Source of the DNA: Chromera velia
Lineage: Eukaryota > Sar > Chromeraceae
DNA: 36,378 nt
Assembly (NCBI GenBank): GCA_018398765.1
Contig: JAHBMJ010001060.1
Coordinates: forward strand, 1 to 36,378
Direction: 5' to 3'
The notes below the pieces were generated by a model. The model was not told the DNA's origin and did not search any database. It saw only the letters and a list, made by a program, of their open reading frames with translations. Position 1 is the stretch's first letter, and each line of letters opens with the position of its first letter. A program made the position numbers and the translations under genes. Below are positions 21,756-32,208 of the stretch, piece by piece.

Positions 21756-22223
21756 TTATCTAAAGTGCTTCTCCCTGTTGTACCCGCAACGCATTGTGCG
21801 ATATGTATTTTTATGTCGATGGGCGCTCTCCGTTTTGCAATTTCGTACAGTTCTTTTAGCCTGCATACGTCGTTCCTTTTTTGAGTCTTTGCATTCCGTC
21901 AGGACATGAACATCATCTTTGATCACATGCGAGGGGGACAAACATTTATTGCACAGCCGTTCTGGTTGGCTTCTATCTATATCTCTCCCTGTAAAAGCCC
22001 TGAAAAGCGTACGCAAGTCTGTAAAGGACTGCAACAGACTCTTTGGCAGAGGTTCAACACTGCATTCTATCATTTCACTTCTCAAACGCCATTTCCTTTG
22101 ACTCAGAAGGTGCATGGCCAAGCGTTGTCTGGTCGGGTTCTCAGATTGGAAAGGAGAGAGATTCGTAAGGCGGAAAAAAATTCTGTCTCTCTCTCTAACA
22201 TTTCTATTGTCTTTTTTTAACCA
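21756..22223 (-). mobile_element. Decayed non-LTR retrotransposon C-terminus (putative)
   Basis: One minus-strand frame is open for about 155 codons from a TAG near 22224 to 21756. It reads DRIFFRLTNLSPF, NPTRQRLAMHLLSQRKW, then LCNKCLSPSHVIKDDVHVLT followed by EC. The CxxC...H...C arrangement with an acidic (K/E)DDxHxLxEC stretch resembles the zinc-binding tail found after reverse transcriptase domains in many non-LTR elements. No reverse transcriptase catalytic motif is visible upstream, so this would be a 5'-truncated, dead copy. It could instead be an unrelated zinc-knuckle exon. Confidence 0.4.
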
Positions 22224-23420
22224 GTCAGACAGCTAAGCACCCTCCACGATCTTTTTTATCACCCTTTTCCTTCTGCTTTTGCCTTTCCTTTTAAACTTGT
22301 TCCCCACCGAGTTCAAAGTTTGGTAATAGGGGCCATAAGTATACTCTTATATCTAGTTCTACTGTAACTTCTACGACGAATCTACGTACTAGCTTCTAGT
22401 TGGTTAATTTTTAACTAATTTTAAATTATGGGTAAATACCCTTAGGAATAACTCTTTCTACATACATGCTTTTACTATCTTATCCTAAAGTTTAATATCA
22501 ATCAATGAATCAAGCCTGCTAGGCGTTGTATTACATATTTAAAAAAAAGGCTGTACAGACTTTTTTTCCTGTACCTTTATGATAGAAGTTCTATTTCAAG
22601 CGTGTTGACAAACACACAAATTATTTTTGATGGTTAAGTCCACCTTTGCACATACAAAATTTGTCCTTGAGTTTTATGACACCAATAAACTATAGCTTTC
22701 TGCAGCCAATATGTAAAAAATGCTTAAAGAAATGCAAACAAAAATGTTAAAGCGAGCTTTTTTTCTCCCATTTCCGACGCCTAGCAGTTCAGACAACTAA
22801 TAACATTTCCTCACTACTTCATGCTGCCTGTCAGAAGCTTTAGCTGAACAGACAGTCAAGCAGGCATTTCGCAGGATTAATCTCAGACTGCCGATCGATC
22901 TGTGCGGAAATCAAAAAAGCAATCTCATTCTGATTTCGGATATCGAGTGGGTCAGAGGTACCGCCTCAGTAGGATTTCTTCTTTTGACGTAAAAAAGAAA
23001 CAATTGAAAAACAATAAGAAAATATCAGCACCCCTCTGCCCCACTATGCAGCTTTTCATGCAGAGACTTAATTGAAGACGATGGAAGAGCTCTTTTAACA
23101 GCAAGCAGGCTTAGCATGGCCATTGCATACAGGCAGGCAGAAAAAAATGAAGGAAGAAAGGAGGTAGGGAGGAAAACAAGGAAGAAAAGAATAATACATC
23201 CAATCACAAAACTCCGGGCCTTGAGATTGCATGTTGACAAACAGATAGGAAGCAATCGACATGTTGGAAAGATCTGTCACTCGATCGCGATGAAAGGAAT
23301 CAACGAGAGAAGAGAGCAATTCAAGACAGAAGGAAATGCCGTCGTGACGTTTCCCCCTCATGCCCTCCTCTCTCAAGACCCCCCTCCTCTTGAGATCTGT
23401 TTGATTCCTCCAATGCCCCG
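22224..23420. other. AT-rich intergenic stretch
   Basis: No gene is supported. About 22320-22780 is strongly AT-rich. Sequence from 23030 onward has normal composition and leads into the TTTC array. Confidence 0.5.
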
Positions 23421-23426
23421 GCATTC

Positions 23427-23815
23427 ACTTTCTTTCTTTCTTTTCTTTCTTTCTCTCTTCCTTCCTTCCTTCCTTCCTTCCTTTCTTCCTTCTTTCCTTC
23501 CTTCCTTCCTTCCCTCCCTCCTCTGTTTCTTTCTTTCTTTCTTTCCTTCTTTCTTTTTCTTTCCTTCTGATTCTTTTCTTCCTTCTTTCCTTCCTTCTTT
23601 TTCTTTCCGTCTTTTTCTTTTCTTCTTTTTCGTTTCTTCTTTTTCGTTTCTTCTTTTTTGTTTCTTCTTTTCTTTTCTTCTTTTTCTTTTCTTCTTTTTC
23701 TTTTCTTCGTTTTCTTTTCTTCTTTTTCTTTTCTTCTTTTTCCTTTCTTCTTTGTCTTTTCTTCTTTTTCTTTCTTTCTTTCTTTCTTTCTTTTCTTTTC
23801 TTTTCTTTTCTTTTC

Positions 23816-23846
<31 letters not shown>

Positions 23847-24210
23847 TTCTTTCTTTCTTTCTTTCTTTCTTTCTTTTTTTCTTTCTTTCTTTCTTTTTTT
23901 CTTTTTTTTTTTTTTTCTTTCTTTCTTTCTTTCTTTCTTTTCTTTCTTTCTTTCTTTCTTTCTTTCTTTCCGTTTTTCTTTTCTTTTCTTTTTTCTTTTC
24001 TTTCTTTTTTTCTTTTCTGTCTTTCTTTCTTTCTTTCTTTCTTTCTTTTCTTTCTTTCTTTCTTTTCTTTCTTCTTTCTTTTTTTTTTTCTTTTTTGTCT
24101 TTTTTTCTTTTCTTTCTTGCTTTTTTCTTGCTTTCTTTTTTTCTTTCTTTCTTTCTTTTCTTCTTTTTTTTCTTTTTTCTTTTCTTTTTTCTTTCTTTGT
24201 TTTTTTTTTT

Positions 24211-24241
<31 letters not shown>

Positions 24242-24530
24242 CCCTTCCTTCCTTCCTTTCTTTCTTTCTTGCTTTCTTTTTTTTGTTTTTTCTTTCTTTC
24301 TTTCTTTCTTTCTTTCTTTTCTTTCTTTTCTTTCTTTCTTTCTTTTTTTCTTTTTTTCTTTCTTTTTTTCTTTTTTTTCTTTCTTTCTTTCTTTCTTTCT
24401 TTCTTTTCTTTCTTTCTTTCTTTCTTTCTTTCTTTTTTTCTTTCTTTCTTTCTTTCTTTTTTTCTTTCTTTCTTTCTGTCTGTCTTTTTTTCCTTCGTTC
24501 TTTCTTTCTACCCTTTTTGTGTTTTCTTGT
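23427..24530. repeat. ~1.1-kb TTTC/TTTTC array
   Basis: Nearly uninterrupted polypyrimidine on the plus strand: TTTC units mixed with TTTTC, CTTCTTTTT and TTCC variants. Its long open frames on both strands (FLSFF and KKERKKE) are repeat translations, not genes. The interruptions fall into blocks (TTCC early, CTTCTTTTT in the middle, pure TTTC late), which suggests successive expansions. Confidence 0.96.
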
Positions 24531-24917
24531 TTGACGATAACGCAGAAACGCGAAGAAAACGACACACAGAAGCCTTTTTCGAGCCATGCTTGGAGTTAGT
24601 TGAGAAACCGACCATTGCCGTGTGCTCCTGTACATGGCTCCGAATGAGGTGCAAAAGGGAAGCGAAGAGAACTGAGAGGGGGGCAGCGATGCACGATCCA
24701 GGCGGCAACACACAAGAATTAACATAGAAAAGCCTGTGTAGACGGCTGCTCTCAGCCTGTAAAAGAAGTCTTTGCGACTTCCAGAGAGTTCTGCAGAAGA
24801 AGAAATGAATTTGGGTGGCAGTTCGACGCCAGACAGCGACATTTACTTTGCATCACTTTCCCTCTGCCTTCTCACAGCGCGCACTGCCAGGTCACAACAG
24901 CACATGACAATGCTGAA
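24531..24917. other. Spacer between the TTTC array and the next gene
   Basis: Normal-composition sequence with no supported exon; it includes the likely 3' untranslated region of the minus-strand gene ending at 24918. Confidence 0.45.
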
Positions 24918-25657
24918 TCAAGTGTAGACAGGCCCCCTCGCTGGACTGAAGGCCCCAACCCAGTAATCGTCGTCTACTTTGGTGACGAACCCGAACAACG
25001 TGTAGTCGGGAGGCATGAAGCTCCGGAGCTTCTCTCTGCCCACAGTTGCAACCAATTTCTCCTCATTGAAGTGGAAGTTCACCTTGTACTCGCGTAGATA
25101 ATCGATGTGCCAGCACTCCCTCAGATCCCTTGGAGGCCCAGCAATCGGATTCTGCCTGCGCCCCTCACTGGAAGAGGAGGGCCGCTGCCGTGTCTGCACA
25201 CTGCTCCAACTACTCATCTCCGTCATGTCCCTTCTCAGGGACCTAGACGAAGCAGAGGCAGATGCAGAAGCAGAGGCAGAGACAGACAGAGCGGCAGAGG
25301 CAGACGCAGGGCGTTTCTTTGCTCTTCGTTCCCTCCTTTCCTTTTTCATCTGCTCAATTCTCCAGGTCGGAATATAGGGACTCCCAGGGCTAGACTTGGG
25401 GAAGGGGTGCAAAGGCCGGGAGGAGGAGGTGGACGAGGCGGAGGACTTGGCGCCATCATCCGACAGATCTGCCCCCGTGCCCCCGATCTCGGGTGACTTG
25501 TCGGACTCTCCTCCCCGATCCGTTGACTTCCCTTCCCCTTCGCCTTCTTGCACACCCTTCCTGAGAACCTCCAGGACATTGTTTAGGGCCTTCCAGACGG
25601 CCGTGGAAGGGTTCAAGTCTTTCACCAGCTTCTCAATGAACCGCTCCGGCTGCGTGA
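24918..25657 (-). CDS. Terminal exon of an unidentified protein
   Basis: After an acceptor (TTCTTTCTTGCAG) the exon begins in phase 1, reads VTQPERFIEKLVKDLNPSTA and ends GAFSPARGPVYT with TGA at 24918-24920. The middle is disordered: an acidic GESDKSPEIGGTGADLSDD stretch, a basic MKKERRERRAKKRP cluster and an alternating Ser-Ala run (SVSASASASASASS) built on a GAGGCA-type repeat. The last ~70 residues look folded (RECWHIDYLREYKVNFHFNE, then FGFVTKVDDDYWVGAFSP). I do not recognise the domain. Upstream exons must exist; candidates are listed separately. Confidence 0.65.
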
Positions 25658-25960
25658 CTGCAAGAAAGAATCAAAGAGAAGAGGAATGTGCTGAAGTATG
25701 TGAAAATACAAGCATTTTCGCACACACAGACGGGTTGATTCACAACGTACGTTGTCTCCTCTCTCGCTCTCTCCTTCACTCAAACAAAACACATGGAAAA
25801 AGAACAACAAGCAGCACGAGATCTCTCCTTTTCACGTCACACTGGCACTAAGTGACAGAGAGCGCCAAATATCCTTCTTTCAAAAGAAACGAAAGACACA
25901 ATGAGGAAGGGGATGATTTCATCAGCTATCTCCTGCTTCAGGCACAGGAAACCCCCTTAC

Positions 25961-26046
25961 CCTCATCAGGGACACTATGCAGCCAGAGCTCTCCAGCATG
26001 TGTCTCTCTATCTGAGAGGTTGTTGCATGGTCACGAAACAGGGCAG
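25961..26046 (-). CDS. Candidate internal exon of the same gene
   Basis: Bounded by AATGCCTGCAG and a strong donor (GATGAGG|GTAAGG). It reads ALFRDHATTSQIERHMLESS then GCIVSLMR, entering in phase 1 and leaving in phase 0. The terminal exon at 25657 needs phase 1, so a further exon would have to lie between them, or this one is not used. Confidence 0.3.
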
Positions 26047-26187
26047 CTGCAGGCATTGTGCCCCACGCAACTACTCTGCCGGGCTTCACTTGTTTGCTGG
26101 AACAACGGTTTGGCAACCAGGTAACAGCAATGCAGGGCCACAACAATCCTAGCAACTTGGCAGAGACCGTCACAAACAGTTAAGAGA

Positions 26188-26276
26188 CCCTGCAGTCTCT
26201 CTGTTCCACATGTCTGTGTCCAAAGTGTAGGCTGAGGGTGACAGAAAAGGACCTCGATGGCCCCCCTCGGCGGCAT
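26188..26276 (-). CDS. Candidate first exon of the same gene
   Basis: An ATG at 26276 opens MPPRGAIEVLFCHPQPTLWT, then QTCGTERLQ, up to a possible donor (CTGCAGG|GTCTCT, phase 1). Phase 1 is what both the 25961-26046 exon and the terminal exon need on entry. A TATATATA box lies about 25-35 bp upstream of the ATG on the minus strand. Confidence 0.3.
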
Positions 26277-26300
26277 ATAGATATCTACGCTCTTCTTTGC

Positions 26301-26312
26301 TGTATATATATG
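26301..26312 (-). promoter_or_regulatory. Possible TATA box
   Basis: GCATATATATAC on the minus strand, close upstream of the ATG at 26276. The short distance means the leader would be very short if this is the core promoter. Confidence 0.3.
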
Positions 26313-27523
26313 CGCCCTTCTTATGTACTATATATTGTTCGATCAATCGCTGGCCTTTCGTAGAAGCTCTCTGTCCACGTACCTGCTCCCGGCCAACCAT
26401 CTGCCGATCATTCGATTATATCAGCAATCAAACAGTAATCTATATATCGAGAAGAGGCTGCATGGTGCACATTCATAAATGAATTAGATCGATGTTCTGA
26501 GAAGGACACTGCGTGAACAACACTGTTACAACAGTTGTTTTACCCATGCAACGTATATATGTATATATATCAGCCATACAGCGGAACAATTAACAGTTGT
26601 GTTGCGGAGTATGATTTCATGTTTCATGCCTCGGATCGATGGCAAAGCGCACCAAAGAGTCTTGGGCCCCAACCCATCAGTTCGCATATATAAACATCGA
26701 ACGCTTGCATCTATACATTAAGCCTCGGAGCGATCATCCCGTTCTATCCGAGGAACTCAATTGCTCACCATTTGATTTTTTACAAAAAATATACCAATTA
26801 AGACCAACTCAATTTGGCATGATTACGATTGCGATTGCAAATGTGAAAAATATTTTTATCACGCAAACAGCTAGTCTTTTGAGACTTGCAACATGTTTTT
26901 GATAATATTCGTGAAGTCTGTACAAATTTTCAAGTTCGTACACGCGACCGATTATGTTTGCCAAAAATATGAAAATTGACTTCAAAGAGTTTTTGTGCTG
27001 ATCCCTTGAGCTTTAATTTGTTCCATTTTTTTTTGGTTTTGGCATATCTTTCAGGTGAGGTGCCTTTCGGTGCCAGGGGCCACGGGTACCAGCTTTATGC
27101 ATCTCGGTATCGCACTGCATGCATACACGCAGTCACGCAACTTCTCTGCAGTCTCATATGGATACAGATCTGTCTCGTTTCGATTGTTTGATTATGATAT
27201 GAAGCAGATAAGCTTCATAAAAAATAAGAGCAGATTCATGATCCTGACTATTTGTCTGGTCATTTCCATATGTTTTCAGGCTAAAACAGCCACCTTTTTG
27301 GTGCCGCCCTTCGTGTAGAAGCCCCTTTTTGCTACTTTTTGCTAAGCAGGGGGGGAAACGGCGGCTGCACCACCATCATGTCTCTTTTCACACGCTGCCC
27401 CTACCAAAAGATGTACGTAGGGGTATAGGTGGCATTGATTAGAGAACAAAGGTATAGAAAAACCTAGTGGTTTTAAAAAGTGGAACAAATTAATACTCAG
27501 GGGATCCGCATTATTTTTTGGTT
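26313..27523. other. Intergenic stretch
   Basis: No exon is supported. It holds several short TATATA runs (26430-26570) and an AT-rich block (26760-27050). Open frames on the plus strand lack domains and good start contexts. Confidence 0.45.
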
Positions 27524-28009
27524 AACCTCCCTGAACCTAACGACCACTTGAAAGTTTGACCCCCCTGAACCTAACTACCACTTAAAAGTTCAAGCTAGTT
27601 CAAGCCGTATTTTGGGATTAACTTGAAAGTCTGCGCCGCAGACGCGGATCATTTACGGTGTCTTGAAAGCCAAAGCCGCATATCTGGACGGTGTCTTGAC
27701 CGTGTACGCCACAAAGGTGGACGGTTTCTTGAAAAATGATGCCGCAGATGGAGATCATCTTGATTATATTTTTTCAAGTAGCACTTAGGTTCAAGGAGGT
27801 TGAAAGTTTAAGCCACATTTTTTGATAAGCTTAAAAGTCCGTATCGCAGGCGCGGATCATTTATATTGTCTTGAAAGCCAAAGCCTTACATCTGGGCGGT
27901 CTCTTGACCATCTACGCTACAGGCATGGACGGTCTTTTAAAAAACGATGCCGCAAATAGAGATCATCTTGATTATATTTTTTCAAGTAACACTTAGGTTC
28001 AGGGGGGTT
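27524..28009. mobile_element. Foldback element with inverted ends and a 208-bp tandem core
   Basis: The left end (AACCTCCCTGAACCTAA, 27524) is the reverse complement, with few differences, of the right end (TTAGGTTCAGGGGGGTT, to 28009). The same motif also appears inside, direct at about 27560 and inverted at about 27770-27800. The core is two copies of a ~208-bp unit: GCGGATCATTTA lies at 27644 and 27852, and GATCATCTTGATTATATTTT at 27753 and 27961. No open frame is present, so the element is non-autonomous or a composite foldback. A clear target-site duplication was not found. Confidence 0.7.
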
Positions 28010-28700
28010 TTCCGGTTGTTATTACTCAAATCGCGTTGGGGGGCAGCCCAGCTCTGCTGAGATCAACCAAGAGGCCCTGAGATCGCACGCACTCGCATAA
28101 CATATTTTTTTATTTTTGGGGGGGGGGATCGGTTCTATCTCCATCACGGTTGGTGTCGCCCGAGTTCCAAAATGTACCCCTCAAACAACTTGCACGGAGC
28201 CGCGATTAGACATGCCTTATAATTACTTTGTGTATGCGTGTCCCTCAAGTAACTCATACGGAGTTGCACATGCATATACGATGCGCGCGCGGTCTCAAAA
28301 AGCATACTTCGCTGCCGTGGCCCCCACCCCATGGCAGCACACAACTTAGACATGCCCAAGCCCCCGATGGTGTGCATCAATTAGCAGACCCCTAAATAGC
28401 CCCCCGAGGCTCTTACCCAACTAGTTGGATGTATCCCATATTAATACCAACGACGGCTTTGCAATGTTCTACCAGACAACCATCGGTTCTTAATCTGTTT
28501 ACTACAGTGCTTAGTCTGCAAGCCAACGTACATTTCTTGGCCACATCTAAGAATTGAGTGTCTCATAAGAATTCCAAACTTGCAAAAAACTGAATTTCTC
28601 ATACGGGCTGAGTGTCTCCTTTTTTTGTCCTTTATAACCCGTCTCCGTCAAAAGCATCCATCATCTCTGTCGAAAAATGGCAGAAAAGGTATCTCAGGTG
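28010..28700. other. Intergenic stretch upstream of the ankyrin locus
   Basis: No exon is supported. There is a G9-10 run near 28120, and the sequence otherwise looks unique. Confidence 0.45.
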
Positions 28701-28712
28701 TCTGACATTCCT

Positions 28713-28719
28713 TATATAA
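28713..28719 (+). promoter_or_regulatory. Possible TATA box of the ankyrin locus
   Basis: TATATAA, 62 bp before the first in-frame ATG at 28781. Confidence 0.3.
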
Positions 28720-28780
28720 TTTTTTGAATGGCATTCTGGGGCTCTCTGGGTTTTTGAAAGTCTCTGCCCTTTCGAAAACC

Positions 28781-31146
28781 ATGCTTCTTGTACGCGATGA
28801 TCCTGGACCTCTCGGCCTGAGGTCTATACTCCCCGGTTTTGCATCCATCTCAGAGAGAGACTCTAAGGCGGTGTGGGGCCTCATAGATGACTGCTTTGAT
28901 CGAGATGATGTCAAGGCTTTGCGTCAGCTGCTCGCTCTGAACAGACTGGCAGCTCGTTTCCCCTTTCTTTTGAGGCGTGTGCTGGGTATAAATCCCCGAG
29001 CATGGTTGTGCATCAGTTTTCTCTCCAGACGCGGTGTCACACCGTTGTGTGGAGAGTTGGCAGAGCCCTTTGATGACGAGTGTCCTCTGAATGTAGAAGA
29101 TTTGTGTACACTGCTTGAGAGCAGGGCTGTACACCCAGATGCGTGGGTGGAGGTCCCCCAGGTCTATGCGGGTCTTGGTAACCTCGTGAGACCCCTGCTG
29201 GTCATGATGATAGTCGGCCATAAATTCGATTGTGTAGAGGCCTTTTTGAATGCAGAGGCTAGGGTGGATCTGTGCAAATGGAGCGCGGAGGTACCGGATG
29301 AAAACTCCCAGCCTCAGTGTCATTACACCTCCTCCCATTACAGCGAGTGCCGTGAGGGTCCGCTGCATACCCTCGTGAGTGCATATGCTTGCTTGAGAGA
29401 GAAAGACGATAGTAAGGAGACGAGAGGCAAGCGACTGAAAGCTCTCGCACTCCTCAAGCGTGTCGCTGAGCTCTTGAAAGAGTTCGGCAGTCTCCACTAG
29501 ACCACCTCAGAGTTCATGACTTCAGATGCTTCTCCCCTAACTCTCGCATGCCAGCTCAGGGACCCAGAAGCAGTCAAGGTTCTTCTAGCTATGCAGGAGG
29601 GAAAGGTGGACACCAGCGTCCGTTGTGATCTCGTGACCCAGACGTTGCGTCAGTGCGACGTCGGTCCTGATGTCTCACAGGATGCAGCGGTTGCAGAGAT
29701 CATCGAAGCCCTCGCAGAGGTAGGAGTAAACATGAATCACGCAGACCGCAAAGGAGTCATACCGTTCATCCATGCACACAAAAAAAAGCTCTCCAAAACT
29801 GCCCTGGCTCTCATAGTGAATGGGGTCCTGCTGCATCTTGACCTGATGGCGGCCATCGAAAACAAAGACACGTTTCTTGTCTCTGTGATCCTACAGTGGG
29901 AGGTTAAGTCTGAGACAGGGGAGAACCTTATGACAGAGCTTTCCTTAATAGAGGGAGACAATCCCAGACTGATCTCACCATTGCAAACGGCACTTGAGGT
30001 GGGGCTTCCTTATGAATCAATCAAGTTATTGATCGAAAAATGAGAGCGGTGTCCCCTCAGAGTCCCCCCGGCACCTGGGGGGCTGTTCTTTCTCCCTGTT
30101 CCCCTAAGTCAATTGTCTCCTCTTTTGATTGCGTGTGATTGGGAAGATGAAGACCTGATCCGTCTCCTCTGCAAAGAGGGGAAGGCAAATCCAAACTTTG
30201 CCGGAAAGGCAAAGGAGAAGCATGAGGGTCTCAAATACCCCTTGCTGTATGTGATTGATGACCTCGGACGAAGGTCATCATCTGTCATAGAGACACTAAG
30301 ACTAGTCACTTGTAGAGATACTGGTTAAATATTGTGGTGCGAATATGGATAAAACGCGGTCGGACGGTCATTATACTCTATTGCTCGCTTGTTGCAGAAA
30401 GATAAGATGCACAGTAGAGCGTTTAATAGAGTTGGGGGCTTTAGTTGAGGGAGTGGAAGTTCATGAGGGTAGTCACAGTCAGAGAGGGAGAAAGGGACTT
30501 CCCCTAAATGAGGCTCTCATCATAGATTCCTCTGCCTCAGGGCTGAGGATTCAATTTGTCGATGAAGCTGAATACAAAGAGTTTGCTCAGGCCGCCTCCG
30601 AATCCTTTACTCCCCTTTTGCTAGACAAAGGGGCTGATCCCAATGCGAGAGGGCTTGTTGCGTACCCAAAAGAGATCTTAGGAGGAGAACCTATTGAGGT
30701 CCGTGCCACCCCGCTCCAGGTGGCCACAGCGTGTATCGAGAATCCTGACCACCGTTAGAAAATGGTCAAGATGATCATTGAAAAAGGCCCCCTGGGCCCC
30801 CATGTGCCCTCCTCTCCGCACCCCTCCGCTCCCACCGAAGAGTCCGCTTCGCCTCTTGGACCAGCTGCTGCATGTGATGACAATAACAGTCCCTCCCTTC
30901 CCCCCCTCAGCAAAGTTTCTCCTCTGATGCTAGCCATTCGGGCCAGAGATCCCCCACTCGTCGCTGCTCTGTGCAACGGGGAAAGGACGGACCCAAACCA
31001 GTGTGGGCGTTAGAGCAAGCGGGCAGAGCCGGAGCTCCCTCTAGCAGCAGCATTGACAGACAGACGCCTGCTAGTGGGATATTCTAGGGGCAGATATTGC
31101 CAGATGCTTAAGCAGACTCAGTGGAATGTCGTCAAACAACTCATGC
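28781..31146 (+). pseudogene. Ankyrin-repeat protein pseudogene, main part
   Basis: Ankyrin-like repeats follow one another: SPLTLACQLRDPEAVKVLL, SPLLIACDWEDEDLIRLL, YTLLLACCRK, TPLQVATACIENPDH and SPLMLAIRARDPPLVAAL, with linkers such as LLDKGADPNARG. Reading is broken by an in-frame TAG at 29498-29500, TGA at 30041-30043, TAG at 30756-30758 and TAG at 31011-31013. There are also frameshifts near 30300-30330 (after IETLRLV, the frame of LVEILVKYCGANMDK is needed) and near 31083 (before RGADIARCLSRL). At each stop the repeat pattern continues in the same frame, so these are breaks and not exon ends. The N-terminal ~240 residues (from ATG 28781) are intact and not clearly ankyrin. Most likely a decaying member of a repeat-protein family. 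Confidence 0.7.
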
Positions 31147-31626
31147 AAGTAGGTGGGTGAGCCGTGTTCGTTCTTGATTGAGCTTTTTTCTTTGGATAGA
31201 TCCTTAATTGTATTCGTAAAATGACTGCATGCAGTTTTCTTCCAGCCCGATGGTTTGCTGTTTATTCTGATCATGGTCTCGCTGCCTGTGTGCCAGAACT
31301 CCGTCCTCCACTACCTTACATAGAAGGGTGGCATGAGCAGAATAAATAAAGGCTCTGTCTGCATCTCGTTTCAATTGGAATTGCATGCTCTCAGATGAGT
31401 CCACTTCCTTAACTTTTTTGTCACGTGCTTTTCGAGGGGAACCACTTGGATAAGAGGGGAAATCCTGCATGGACAACATTGATTCAACTCCAAAGAGTGG
31501 CACGATCTCTCTATCACATCCACATACATGCATGAGACTGTATGCATGTGTATATGTCCATAATTTTGCATTATCCTAATGTAGGCGGGTACAGACCCTG
31601 GCCTTCTGTCCACTCACTGGAAGGCA
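31147..31626 (+). other. Non-coding gap inside the ankyrin locus
   Basis: About 480 bp without repeat-protein similarity. A donor-like CATGCAA|GTAGGT starts it and acceptor-like tracts end near 31719 (CTCTTTCAG), so it may be a former intron. An insertion is the alternative. Confidence 0.4.
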
Positions 31627-32208
31627 ATGAGTTTTGACAGGAAACTCCACTGGGGCTCTGGTTCCTGGCTTACCGACCTGATCTCTTTGAGGGAGGCCCA
31701 CGGATCCCTCCTCTTTCAGATCATCCAGAGCGTCCCTTTGGAACAACTATAGGAACCGGAGGTTGGAGATTGCTCGGCGTGGCACCGTAAACAGAGGGGG
31801 GACATGTTTCCCCTCGTGGCTGCAATCCGATCAGCCCCCGACAAGCATTTGGAGGGTTTGGAATCCAACGCTGTCGAGTGGTCTTTGGGGGCCTTGGCGT
31901 TGTTGTACAGGGGTGTGGATGTAGGTAGGAGGAATAGGGTGGGGGGGCAGTTCTTCAGTCCCCTGGAGGCTGTGCTTCATGCTGAGAATGCAAGTCGGTG
32001 GCAGGTAGCTCGTGAGCTGATCCAGAGGGGGGCCGAGCTTTTGAGTGGGGAGAAGATTTGGATCTACTATTGCAGGAGTATCAGTTGCATCAGGTACAAG
32101 CCAGATGCAGTGTATAAAGAAGAGGGATTCGTGGGAGTTCCCCACGATATTTTACGCCGTTTCTGGCCTGAAGATTTCCCTCCAGCGGCAAATCAAACGG
32201 GCAGCTGA
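31627..32208 (+). pseudogene. Ankyrin-repeat pseudogene, C-terminal part
   Basis: The frame from ATG 31627 reads WLTDLISLREAHGSLLFQII and is cut by a TAG at 31750-31752. It then continues FPLVAAIRSAPDKHLEG, YRGVDVGRRNR, SPLEAVLHAENASRWQVARE and LIQRGAELLSG, two more ankyrin-like units. It closes with GFVGVPHDILRRFWPEDFPP and a TGA at 32206-32208. It lies on the same strand as the main part and continues its repeat pattern, so both are read as one locus. The tail after the last repeat resembles the short helical ends found on many ankyrin proteins, but I would not name it a domain. Confidence 0.6.

Noticed and set aside
23321-24842. Very long open frames on both strands (313-489 codons)
   Set aside because: They are translations of the TTTC/GAAA array (FLSFF, KKERKKE) with no other content.
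28850-29497. 215-codon minus-strand frame antisense to the ankyrin locus
   Set aside because: Shadow frame; the plus strand carries the repeat pattern and the N-terminal ORF.
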